From: Alphaproteobacteria bacterium | Lineage (GTDB): Bacteria; Pseudomonadota; Alphaproteobacteria; CAAGCB01; CAG-977 | Assembly (NCBI GenBank): GCA_017480385.1 | Contig: JAFVAT010000007.1 | Location: forward strand, 90,334 to 154,333 | Direction of reading: 5' to 3' | DNA length: 64,000 bases | Part shown: positions 56,268 to 64,000 of the stretch, piece by piece | Numbering within the stretch: the first letter of the stretch is position 1 | Layout: each line of letters begins with the position of its first letter | Translations under genes and position numbers: made by a program | Notes under the pieces: generated by a model | What the model saw: only the letters and a program-made list of their open reading frames with translations | What the model was told of the DNA's origin: nothing | The model's database searches: none

Positions 56268-58129
56268 TGACGAATACGTTTGATGTGATTGTTGTCGGTG
56301 GCGGTCATGCCGGTTGTGAAGCAGCGGCGGCAGCGGCGCGTATGGGCGCAAAAACAGCTTTGTTAACGCATAAAATTTCAACGCTCGGGGAAATGTCGTG
56401 CAATCCGGCAATCGGCGGGCTGGGAAAAGGTCATCTGGTACGCGAAATTGACGCTTTGGACGGCGTTATGGGACGTGTTGCCGACAAAGCCGGAATACAA
56501 TTCCGTATGCTGAACAGTTCGAAAGGTCCCGCCGTTCAGGGATTAAGAACGCAAGCGGACAGAAAGCTTTACCGGCAGGCGATGCAGGCGGAATTGCTGA
56601 ATTATGAAAATCTGACGGTCATTGAAGCCGCTGTCGAAGGCCTGATGTATCGGGAAAATCCAATACAAGTAACCGGCGTTATTACATCTGATGGGACGCA
56701 ATACGCAGCGGGAGCGGTTGTGCTGACGGCGGGAACATTTTTGCATGGCTTGATGCATGTGGGCGAAACAAAGACGGTCGGCGGTCGTGTCGGCGATATT
56801 TCCTGCGAACATTTATCTGATTTTCTGATCCGTTTGGGATTAAGAATAGGGCGGCTGAAAACAGGAACGCCTGCGCGTTTGGACGGCAAAACGATTAACT
56901 ACGATGTTCTTCAACGGCAGGAAGGCGATCCCGACCCTGAGCCGTTTTCTTTTTTGGACGATAAAATTACAACGCCGCAGATTGCCTGTTACATTACGGC
57001 GACTAATCCGGAAACACATAAAATCATTCGGGCGAATATGCATCGCGCGCCGTTGTTTTCAGGGCAAATCAAAGGAGTCGGCCCCCGTTACTGTCCCAGT
57101 ATTGAGGATAAATTGGTCAAATTTGCCGACAGAGATTCTCATCATGTTTTTTTGGAACCGGAGGGATTGGACGACGATACGGTTTATCCGAACGGCATTT
57201 CCACATCTTTGCCCGCTGATGTGCAGGACGCAATGATTCATACAATAAAAGGATTGGAAAATGTTCGGATTATCCGTCCTGGATACGCAATTGAATATGA
57301 TTATATTGATCCTTTGGAAATGCGGACGACTTTGGAAACAAAAAAGGTATCCGGTTTGTTTATTGCGGGACAGCTGAACGGTACAACAGGATATGAAGAA
57401 GCCGCTGCGTTAGGACTTTTAGCGGGGGTCAATGCCGCTTTAAAAGCAGGCGGTTCGGATAAGGAATTTACGTTGGATCGAGCAGACGCTTATTTTGGCG
57501 TGATGATTGACGACCTGACGACCAAAGGCGTGGACGAGCCTTACCGTATGTTTACTTCCCGTGCCGAATATCGGCTTTTGTTGCGGTCGGACAACGCGGA
57601 TATGCGTTTGACGCCGAAAGGCATCGAGATTGGCTGCGTCGGGGCAAAAAGGCAAAAGGCGTTTGAAGAAAAAGCCGCAGCATTGAAAATCGCGCGTGAA
57701 AAATTAAATTGTATCGGCGGCACTCCAAGGGAATTATCAAAGTTAGGTTTTGAAGTCAATAAAGACGGATCACACCGCAACGGATTTGACTTGCTGGCTT
57801 ATGAACAAATCAATTGGGAAAAGCTGGCTGCCGTTTGGCCGGAATTGAACAATACGCGTGCCGATGTCGTCGAACAATTGGAAATAGGGGCCAGATACCG
57901 CGGTTATCTGCAACGGCAGGAATCGGATATAGCGGCTTTCCGCAAGGACGAAGCGTTAAAAATTCCCAAAAACATTGATTATAAAAAAATCGGAGGATTA
58001 TCGAACGAAGTCATTATAAAACTGTCCAAAGTCCGTCCCGAAACTTTGGGCGCGGCATCGCGCATTTCAGGTATAACTCCTGCAGCCGTCACAGCGGTTT
58101 TAGGCTATATCAAATCGGCTAGAAACTAA
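56264..58129 (+). CDS. mnmG: tRNA U34 carboxymethyl synthase MnmG
   Basis: MnmG is the FAD partner of MnmE. The 621-residue protein has the FAD loop [19 protein letters not shown] near residue 10, [20 protein letters not shown], the [14 protein letters not shown] motif and the C-terminal helical domain ([15 protein letters not shown]). Two tandem ATGs at 56264 and 56267 are possible; the second has better spacing to AGGA. It is followed by a convergent gene, not by rsmG as in many relatives. Confidence 0.97.
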   Translation: MMTNTFDVIVVGGGHAGCEAAAAAARMGAKTALLTHKISTLGEMSCNPAIGGLGKGHLVREIDALDGVMGRVADKAGIQFRMLNSSKGPAVQGLRTQADRKLYRQAMQAELLNYENLTVIEAAVEGLMYRENPIQVTGVITSDGTQYAAGAVVLTAGTFLHGLMHVGETKTVGGRVGDISCEHLSDFLIRLGLRIGRLKTGTPARLDGKTINYDVLQRQEGDPDPEPFSFLDDKITTPQIACYITATNPETHKIIRANMHRAPLFSGQIKGVGPRYCPSIEDKLVKFADRDSHHVFLEPEGLDDDTVYPNGISTSLPADVQDAMIHTIKGLENVRIIRPGYAIEYDYIDPLEMRTTLETKKVSGLFIAGQLNGTTGYEEAAALGLLAGVNAALKAGGSDKEFTLDRADAYFGVMIDDLTTKGVDEPYRMFTSRAEYRLLLRSDNADMRLTPKGIEIGCVGAKRQKAFEEKAAALKIAREKLNCIGGTPRELSKLGFEVNKDGSHRNGFDLLAYEQINWEKLAAVWPELNNTRADVVEQLEIGARYRGYLQRQESDIAAFRKDEALKIPKNIDYKKIGGLSNEVIIKLSKVRPETLGAASRISGITPAAVTAVLGYIKSARN

Positions 58130-59370
58130 TTTTCTTTTTTGCCGCACATAAAGCGTCGGATTTGTGCATTAATGAAATTTTGCAGCCATTCCAAATCTTC
58201 TTTCGGCAGGCCGCGTCCGATATGTGTCGTTTGGCCGTCCGCTCCGATGACCAGCGTGTATTTAAAATCATAACTGTTATGAATAACGTGAATATATTGC
58301 AGCTGTTCCGGTTTGATTAAAAATCCGATTGACGGGAAAAACAGCCACTTTGATTTAATCCGAATTCCTTGGCGCGAAATAATGATTCTTTTACGTCGGA
58401 AGAAAAGAGCCAAGGGAACGGCGATGAACAATACTAATCCGGCCAACAGCAAAGGCAAATAGGACAAGGAAAGACGAAAAACAAAGCTGAAGAAAACAAT
58501 GGCAAAGAAAGTCGAAAAACATAAAATGCCCGAAAAAACAGAAAACGCGCTGTCACGGATTTGAGGATCTATCTGGCAGTTTTCAGCATCTTCAATGATT
58601 TTAAAAGAGTGTGGAATTTTATACAGATTATTTTCGGAAACACTGACTTTTTCTTCAGAAATCAGATCCGGAAGAGCCTTTTGAATATTTTGCGGTTCGA
58701 TTTCAATAATGCCTTCCGCCGTATTGAAAAGAGCAGGCATTTGCAGCTGACGCGCCAGCTCCTCCCATTTTTTGGAAATATTTTCTCCGTTTTTTGTGAT
58801 ATAAAGCGGAATTGTTTTTGTTTCATTCGGGTGTTGCAGATCAATAATATGCTGTGTAAAAGACGTTAGTCCCAAAACATTAACAATACGCGTCCTGTAC
58901 CGCACGCCTAAATATTCATTTAAAGAATCCGCCATTCTTTTGCTGTGTTCAAAGGGTTTTTGAATAACAACGGCGGCAAATTTGTGGCCGATAAAAAAAT
59001 CGCGTCCGTAGGAAAGCAGCATCAGCCGTGTAACAATCAGGAACAATCCCAGTCCGACGAACAACCATGAAGAAAAAAAAGAACTGGTGACGGGCAAGGG
59101 CGAAGAATCGACCTTGGCGAATAACGAATTATCAACGCCGCCAAAATCACCCAAGAACCCTAAAGCGATCAGAACGACGCCTAAAGAAATGCCAATATAA
59201 ACATTCTTTTTGGAAACACGATCCTTTGCCTGCGTCGGACGTCGGGAAACATCAAACTCCAAAAAAGAAGCCAAAGGACGCAAACGTCTGGTTTCTATCC
59301 TTTCTTCATTAACGGACAAGCTTTCCAGCTCGTCTAAATCTGTGTTTTCCATCAATTCGGTTTGGACCAT
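58126..59370 (-). CDS. Multi-pass membrane protein of unknown function
   Basis: This 414-residue protein has two membrane segments at about residues 56-115 and two at about 275-325, with a soluble part between and a C-terminal part ([22 protein letters not shown]) that looks like a small PH-type domain on the cytoplasmic side. I do not recognise a family. It overlaps the mnmG end by 4 bases and is divergent from the GGDEF gene. A role is not inferable. Confidence 0.65.
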   Translation of the reverse strand: MVQTELMENTDLDELESLSVNEERIETRRLRPLASFLEFDVSRRPTQAKDRVSKKNVYIGISLGVVLIALGFLGDFGGVDNSLFAKVDSSPLPVTSSFFSSWLFVGLGLFLIVTRLMLLSYGRDFFIGHKFAAVVIQKPFEHSKRMADSLNEYLGVRYRTRIVNVLGLTSFTQHIIDLQHPNETKTIPLYITKNGENISKKWEELARQLQMPALFNTAEGIIEIEPQNIQKALPDLISEEKVSVSENNLYKIPHSFKIIEDAENCQIDPQIRDSAFSVFSGILCFSTFFAIVFFSFVFRLSLSYLPLLLAGLVLFIAVPLALFFRRKRIIISRQGIRIKSKWLFFPSIGFLIKPEQLQYIHVIHNSYDFKYTLVIGADGQTTHIGRGLPKEDLEWLQNFINAQIRRFMCGKKEN

Positions 59371-59484
59371 ACCGTTCCTCGAAACAATGTTTTTTTTCAG
59401 TTATGACAAATTCGGCTTTGCTCTGCAAGAGCAATATACTATAAATAAGAGAGGAAAAGAACATTTTTTCGTAACGGATACTCT

Positions 59485-62142
59485 ATGGAAACAACTCTTA
59501 CATCAACCGCAGGCCTTATTCCGATGATGCTCAGTTTGGTCGGCGTTTTAGTTGCTCTGCAATATTTAAAGGGAATGGCTGAGTTTTCAGAGGCTGTTCG
59601 TTTTATTTTTTGGGGATTTGTTTTCGTTTTTTTTACAAAGGTTTTGATTTTTGCCGCGCATTTTATGTCGGCGGAACATTACTATTTTGCGTCTTTGCTG
59701 TTCCATTTGTGGTCTGCTGTTTTGTTAATGGCCGGTGCCGCCAGCATCAGAGGAAGCAAATTTTTTAACCGAAACGTTGTTATTTCCGCATGCCTGCTGG
59801 CTGGGGTATGGAGCTGGTATGTCGTTATAATTACACGGGACGGCACATCTTTAACTGTTTCTTTGGCTTCTTCGGTCGCCGGATATGCGTTTCTGGCCGC
59901 TTCTTTGTGGCGCAGAAAAATGCTGCGCAATTCAATCGGTTTTGTCATTACGGGGTGGTTCAGCGTTTTTTTGGCGCTGTACAACTTGCTGATGTTGATG
60001 TCTTGGGGGCAAAGTCTGCTGTCGCCGGCATTTGAAACGTTCCTGTATATTGCTGTTATGTGCGGCTGGATTTTAATTTCCAATAATTTAATGGCGCATC
60101 AGTTTGATACGTTGGAACAGGAGGCGGAGGAAAGCAAGGAACGGCTTCGTTTGATGATTCAAATGTCTCCGTTTCCGATCATTATTTCCCGTCTGAAGGA
60201 CGATCAGCTGATGCTGATTAACAATAAGGCCGGCGCTTTATTCGGATTGGACGTAAAGCACCCCGGTAATTTTAAAACAGTAGATTATTTTGCCGAACCG
60301 TCTAAAAGAACGGAACTGCTGGCAAAATTGGAAAAGCATCCGGTTGTTGATGATTTTGAATTTTTAGTCAAGCCGCGCAAAGGCGATCCGTTTTGGCTGC
60401 TGCTGTCGGCGCGCGTTATCGATTTTGAATATGAAATCGCGCTGTATATGGCATTTCAGGATATTACGGACCGTAAGAAAAAGGAATTGCAGCTGTTTGA
60501 TCAGGCGACCAGAGATCCGTTGACGAAATGTTACAATCGCCGTCAGTTTGACGAACTGGCAAAGAATGAAGTTCAGCGTTCACGGCGCTATAATCACCCG
60601 TTCTGCCTGTTTATGATTGACGCTGACCACTTTAAAAATGTCAATGATACGCATGGACATGCCGTCGGCGACTTGGTTTTGCAGGCATTGGCGGATTGCT
60701 GCCGCAGGACATTGCGCGAATCGGATATTGTGGCGCGTTTCGGCGGGGAAGAATTTGTAATTTTATTGCCCGAAGCAACAGTTGAAAATGCACACCGCGT
60801 GGCCGAACGGTTGAGGATTAAAATTTCCAAACTGGTCGTTAAAAATGAACAAAATCAAGATGTTCAGTTTACAGTCAGTATCGGTTTGGTTTCTTCAACG
60901 GTGACAGACGATATTCCGGAAATGCTTAAAATGGCTGACGAGTCGCTGTATGTCGCGAAGGAAAACGGCAGAAATCAGGTTGTTGTTTACGAGGCTGACG
61001 GTCCGAATAAAGATTTGCCGCATCCTGACGGGGAAGATATTGAAAAAGCGAAGGCCGAACCGTTGTATTACTTTAAACCGTCTGTTGCGCCCGTGATTAT
61101 GAATCACTCTGATGAACCTGTTGAAACCGGTGTTGTCGGGTTAAGCGGGGATGTTGCGGATGAAGAAGAATATCTTGATGATGACGAAGAAGAACAGCCG
61201 ACAACAGGAGTTTCTTTAAACTCTTTATATGAGGAGGAAGAAGACACTTCATTTGTTCCGACAAACAAACCTGTTGCGCCGCCGATTGCTGTTGCGCCGC
61301 CGGTATTTGAACCGGAAAATGAAACGCCTTTGGAAGCGGAATTGCCGCCTGAAACAGGATTTTTGCTGTCTGATATTGATACGGGATTTTCAGCGGAAGA
61401 ATTGCAAGGACTGCCTCCGGAAGAAAGTGATCTGCCTGAGGAGTTGCCTCCGGAGGAATTCCCCGATTTGCCGGCACAGAATGATATTTTGCCGCCGGAA
61501 ACGGAAATGCTGCCGGATAATGAAACGGATCAGGAGACTGAATTGCCTCTTGAAGAAGAAGATTTTCCTGTCCCTGAAACGCCTTTGGAAGAAGAGCTGT
61601 ATCCGGATCAGGAAGAAATCGGGGAGGAGCCGCCGCTTGAAGAGGATATTTCCTTTGTTCAGGACGGAAATTCTTCGGTTGAAATACCGGCACAAGATTT
61701 TCCTTTGCCCGTAGGGGAGGAGGAAGAGTTTTCCGGTGATCATCAGGAGCAGGAAGACTTGCCACCGATTGAAGAACCAGCTCCGGCTGCGGAAGAATTT
61801 TTAGAACCGACTCCACCGGCTGTTGCTGAATATTCTGTTCCTGAAGAAGGATTTCCGGAATTGTCGGTAAGTGAAAATGAAGAATCGGAATTTAGCGGTT
61901 TTATGCCTCCGCCGATTGCTCCGGCACCGGAACCGATACAGGAAATGCCTGCTCAGCCATTGCCGGTCGCTCCTGTTGTCAAAGCGCCGATGATTAAAAT
62001 GCCCGTTATGAAAAAAATACCGATTAAAATGCCGCCGGGAATGGTCAAAGTCCCTAAAATGCCGGGAATTGTACGGGTTAAAATTCCAAAAGCGCTGCAT
62101 CAAAGTGAACCGGTTTCTCCCAAGCCTTCGGGGCAAGAATAA
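59485..62142 (+). CDS. Diguanylate cyclase with PAS domain and long acidic tail
   Basis: This 885-residue membrane protein starts with about seven membrane segments (residues 10-205), then a PAS domain (about 215-330) and a GGDEF domain (about 340-500). The active site reads FGGEEF near residue 418, and an inhibitory I-site RESD lies five residues before it, so it should make and sense c-di-GMP. From about 505 on, 380 residues are Pro/Glu-rich and probably disordered, ending in a basic Lys/Pro/Met-rich stretch (KMPVMKKIPIKMPPGMVKVP). This tail is unusual. No effector is next to it. Confidence 0.9.
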   Translation: METTLTSTAGLIPMMLSLVGVLVALQYLKGMAEFSEAVRFIFWGFVFVFFTKVLIFAAHFMSAEHYYFASLLFHLWSAVLLMAGAASIRGSKFFNRNVVISACLLAGVWSWYVVIITRDGTSLTVSLASSVAGYAFLAASLWRRKMLRNSIGFVITGWFSVFLALYNLLMLMSWGQSLLSPAFETFLYIAVMCGWILISNNLMAHQFDTLEQEAEESKERLRLMIQMSPFPIIISRLKDDQLMLINNKAGALFGLDVKHPGNFKTVDYFAEPSKRTELLAKLEKHPVVDDFEFLVKPRKGDPFWLLLSARVIDFEYEIALYMAFQDITDRKKKELQLFDQATRDPLTKCYNRRQFDELAKNEVQRSRRYNHPFCLFMIDADHFKNVNDTHGHAVGDLVLQALADCCRRTLRESDIVARFGGEEFVILLPEATVENAHRVAERLRIKISKLVVKNEQNQDVQFTVSIGLVSSTVTDDIPEMLKMADESLYVAKENGRNQVVVYEADGPNKDLPHPDGEDIEKAKAEPLYYFKPSVAPVIMNHSDEPVETGVVGLSGDVADEEEYLDDDEEEQPTTGVSLNSLYEEEEDTSFVPTNKPVAPPIAVAPPVFEPENETPLEAELPPETGFLLSDIDTGFSAEELQGLPPEESDLPEELPPEEFPDLPAQNDILPPETEMLPDNETDQETELPLEEEDFPVPETPLEEELYPDQEEIGEEPPLEEDISFVQDGNSSVEIPAQDFPLPVGEEEEFSGDHQEQEDLPPIEEPAPAAEEFLEPTPPAVAEYSVPEEGFPELSVSENEESEFSGFMPPPIAPAPEPIQEMPAQPLPVAPVVKAPMIKMPVMKKIPIKMPPGMVKVPKMPGIVRVKIPKALHQSEPVSPKPSGQE

Positions 62143-62161
62143 TAAGAGATATAAGTTATTC

Positions 62162-62197
62162 AAAAAGCCGCTCTGTTTAAGAAAAAAGAGCGGCTTT
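62162..62197. terminator. Bidirectional intrinsic terminator
   Basis: Arms AAAGCCGCTCT and AGAGCGGCTTT pair around an A-rich loop. It lies between the convergent GGDEF gene and gmk. Confidence 0.85.
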
Positions 62198-62227
62198 AGA
62201 AATTGCGGATACTGTTAAAAATCTGAA

Positions 62228-62866
62228 TTAAGCCGTTTGAGACCGCATACTGTTAACAAAACCGGCCAATCCGTTTTGGCGCTGGCGTTTCAGACGTTCC
62301 GCCTGAATAATGGACCGCACGTTTTTGACGCTTTCTTCAAAGTCTATATTAACAATAACGTAATCATATTCGTTCCAATGACTCATTTCAGCCGCAGCGG
62401 TCGCCATGCGCTGACGGACAACTTCTGCTGAATCTTGCGCGCGTGAAAACAGCCTGCGTTCCAATTCAGCCATAGACGGCGGCAAAATGAAAACGCTAAC
62501 AAGGTCTTCCCGTGCGTTTTCGGCAATTTGCTGCGTTCCCTGCCATTCAATATCAAACAAAATGTCTTTTCCTTCTTCCAAAGCCTTACGGACGGGTTCC
62601 CGCGGCGTACCATAGCAATTATTGCAGAATTTGGCATGTTCCAGAAATTCATTGCGTTGAACCATGCCTTCAAAAGCGGGCATATCCACAAAAAAATAGT
62701 CTTTGCCGTTAATTTCACCGGGACGTGCCGGACGCGTTGTAACCGAAACGGAAAGGGACATATTGTTTTCTGTTTCTAAAATACGATGTGCAATTGCTGT
62801 TTTTCCGGCACCTGACGGCGAAGATAAAACCAGCATAAATCCTCTGCGTTTAATGGAATTTGACAT
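62228..62866 (-). CDS. gmk: Guanylate kinase
   Basis: Gmk makes GDP from GMP. The 212-residue protein has the P-loop LSSPSGAGKTAIAHRIL near residue 14, SVTTRPARPGEINGKDYFF for GMP binding and the lid RRLFSRAQDSAE. It follows yicC by 10 bases, a common pair in proteobacteria. Confidence 0.97.
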   Translation of the reverse strand: MSNSIKRRGFMLVLSSPSGAGKTAIAHRILETENNMSLSVSVTTRPARPGEINGKDYFFVDMPAFEGMVQRNEFLEHAKFCNNCYGTPREPVRKALEEGKDILFDIEWQGTQQIAENAREDLVSVFILPPSMAELERRLFSRAQDSAEVVRQRMATAAAEMSHWNEYDYVIVNIDFEESVKNVRSIIQAERLKRQRQNGLAGFVNSMRSQTA

Positions 62867-62876
62867 TTAAACCCTC

Positions 62877-63749
62877 CTATTCGATATTTTGAATTTGTTC
62901 TCTTAGCTGATCAATGACCGTTTTTAGGGCCATGCCGATTCTTGTCAATTCTATATCGGCGGATTTGGAACACAGCGTATTCGCTTCCCGATTAAATTCC
63001 TGACATAAAAAGTCCAGTTTTCTGCCAACAGGACCTTTTTCCGTAAATAATTCCCGCGCCGTATGGACGTGAGCCGTTAACCGATCTAATTCTTCACGCA
63101 CATCTGCGCGCAGCATACAAGCCGTGACTTCCTGCATAAAGCGTTCTTCTGACAGCTCTGAATCCTCTTTAATAAGCGCCAAACCTTCTTTTAAACGTTT
63201 TTTAATGTATTCAGGCTGAACGGCGGCCTGACTGCGGGCCTCTGTGATCAGGGCTTCAATCTGATTAACCTGATCATTTAAACAGGCTGTTATTTTTTCT
63301 CCTTCTGCCAGTCTGGCTTTTTTAAGCGCTTCAGCCGCGTTTCCCAGTGAAGACAGAAATAAGACTCTCATTTCATCATGATCTTCTTCAAAGTCCGGAT
63401 TGATTTCCGCAACACCGCGCACATTGATCAGGCCATCAATCCGCGCCGGCTGCAAACGAGGGTATTGTTGCTGCAATTGCTGGGATAAAAGGCATAATTC
63501 TTCTAAAAACGGAATATTAATCCGGGGTTTTTGCTGCATCAAATCAAATGTTAAATCCAGTGAAACATAGATACTGCCGCGTGTGAAAAACGAACGCAGG
63601 CATTCCCGGATTTTTTGTTCTAAATCCTCATATCCCTGCGGGTAGCGGCATCGTATTTCCAGCCCCTTGCTGTTCACACTGCGCAGCGTCCATGTCCAAG
63701 AAGCCCTTTCTTGTCCTGAAAAAGAGCCAAACCCTGTCATACTTTCCAT
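62877..63749 (-). CDS. yicC: YicC-family endoribonuclease
   Basis: YicC is linked to stationary-phase survival and has endoribonuclease activity in E. coli. The 290-residue protein has the family start SMTGFGSFSG, RSVNSKGLEIRCRYPQG and the C-terminal LDFLCQEFNREANTLCSKSAD with the conserved Glu and Asn. It precedes gmk and is divergent from the SDR gene. Confidence 0.94.
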   Translation of the reverse strand: MESMTGFGSFSGQERASWTWTLRSVNSKGLEIRCRYPQGYEDLEQKIRECLRSFFTRGSIYVSLDLTFDLMQQKPRINIPFLEELCLLSQQLQQQYPRLQPARIDGLINVRGVAEINPDFEEDHDEMRVLFLSSLGNAAEALKKARLAEGEKITACLNDQVNQIEALITEARSQAAVQPEYIKKRLKEGLALIKEDSELSEERFMQEVTACMLRADVREELDRLTAHVHTARELFTEKGPVGRKLDFLCQEFNREANTLCSKSADIELTRIGMALKTVIDQLREQIQNIE

Positions 63750-63820
63750 TTTAAAGCCTCTTTATTTATTAAGTTGTTTGCATTACCTTACATAAAACAA
63801 TTCAAAACGGGAATTTAAAA

Positions 63821-64000
63821 ATGAAAAATCCTCACCATATTTTAATTACCGGCGCTTCCAGCGGGATCGGAGAAGCTTTAGCCCTATTTTATGCGCAAAA
63901 AGATGTGACGTTGTTTTTATGTGCTCAAAATACGGAACGATTAGGCAAAGTGACACAGCAGTGTCGGGAAAAGGGAGCAGAGGTTTTTGCGGAAAAAGTT
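63821..64000 (+). CDS. Short-chain dehydrogenase, N-terminal part (runs off the window)
   Basis: Only 60 codons are visible. They show the SDR nucleotide loop ITGASSGIGEALALFYAQK with the TGxxxGIG motif, so this is a classical SDR family oxidoreductase. The substrate cannot be told; the Tyr-Lys site is outside the window. Confidence 0.88.
   Translation, partial: MKNPHHILITGASSGIGEALALFYAQKDVTLFLCAQNTERLGKVTQQCREKGAEVFAEKV

Noticed and set aside
61097-61816. 239-codon open frame on the minus strand
   Set aside because: It mirrors the low-complexity Pro/Glu tail of the GGDEF protein; no start signal.
61200-62100. Repetitive DNA as a possible CRISPR or satellite
   Set aside because: The repeats follow the reading frame as Pro/Glu codons, with no regular spacers.

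Overview
The window looks like a chromosomal segment around the replication origin of an alphaproteobacterium with moderate-to-low GC and a Gram-negative envelope. The evidence is the conserved gene blocks (DUF3576 lipoprotein-leuS-lptE-holA; maf-aroE-coaE-dnaQ diverging from rho, then secB, a Tim44-domain protein, mltA and an Smr protein; rsmG-parA-parB; hslVU; mnmE-mnmG), the LPS genes and the porin. It may belong to the uncultured gut or rumen Rhodospirillales-like lineages, but that is inference. Almost all genes are intact housekeeping genes. I saw no tRNA, rRNA, CRISPR array, transposase or prophage.

Layout: 1-2.9 kb, cell-shape operon (mreB-mreC-mreD-mrdA, minus strand). 3-7.8 kb, miaA, a DUF1015 gene, a lipoprotein, a small protein and purB. 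7.8-10.8 kb, accessory islet A: a repeat, a stand-alone LuxR-type HTH gene, a conserved non-coding element and a decayed autotransporter. 10.8-21.5 kb, holA, lptE, leuS, a porin, yggS, an HrgA-like nuclease candidate, trmL, ychF, pth and rplY. 21.8-22.5 kb, an unknown gene with a 13-G tract upstream. 22.8-35 kb, prs, pgeF, lgt, an HldD-like gene, proC, grpE, hrcA, rph, rdgB, hemW, an LpoA-like gene, rsmI and yraN. 35.7-42 kb, parB-parA-rsmG, two parS sites, hslUV, hisB and a flavodoxin. 42-47.1 kb, accessory islet B: an acyltransferase, the second non-coding element, a parS site, the second HTH gene, two PEGA lipoproteins and another repeat copy. 47.1-58.1 kb, rho, a probable oriC with five DnaA-box-like sites, then the plus-strand maf-to-mnmG block. 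58.1-64 kb, a membrane protein, a GGDEF protein, gmk, yicC and the start of an SDR gene.

The most interesting signal is a three-part cassette present twice, at 8.1-8.8 kb (+) and 43.5-44.2 kb (-). A tiny LuxR-family DNA-binding protein (73-77 aa) is followed by a roughly 240-250 nt non-coding element and then by an envelope gene (an autotransporter in A, a membrane acyltransferase in B). The two elements align and fold by hand into the same three stems, with compensatory and wobble changes, and the short reading frames crossing them are not in the same frame. This is the pattern of a structured, probably cis-regulatory RNA that I do not recognise. The HTH promoters also match in layout, and a dispersed repeat lies in the same relative orientation on the HTH side of both islets.

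Other points: probable oriC between rho and maf, with four parS sites 5-31 kb to its left; mnmEG and rsmG-parAB on opposite sides of the origin; an HldD-like protein with Glu where the catalytic Tyr is expected; and a diguanylate cyclase with a very long acidic Pro/Glu-rich tail. Functions were assigned by reading motifs, without database searches.
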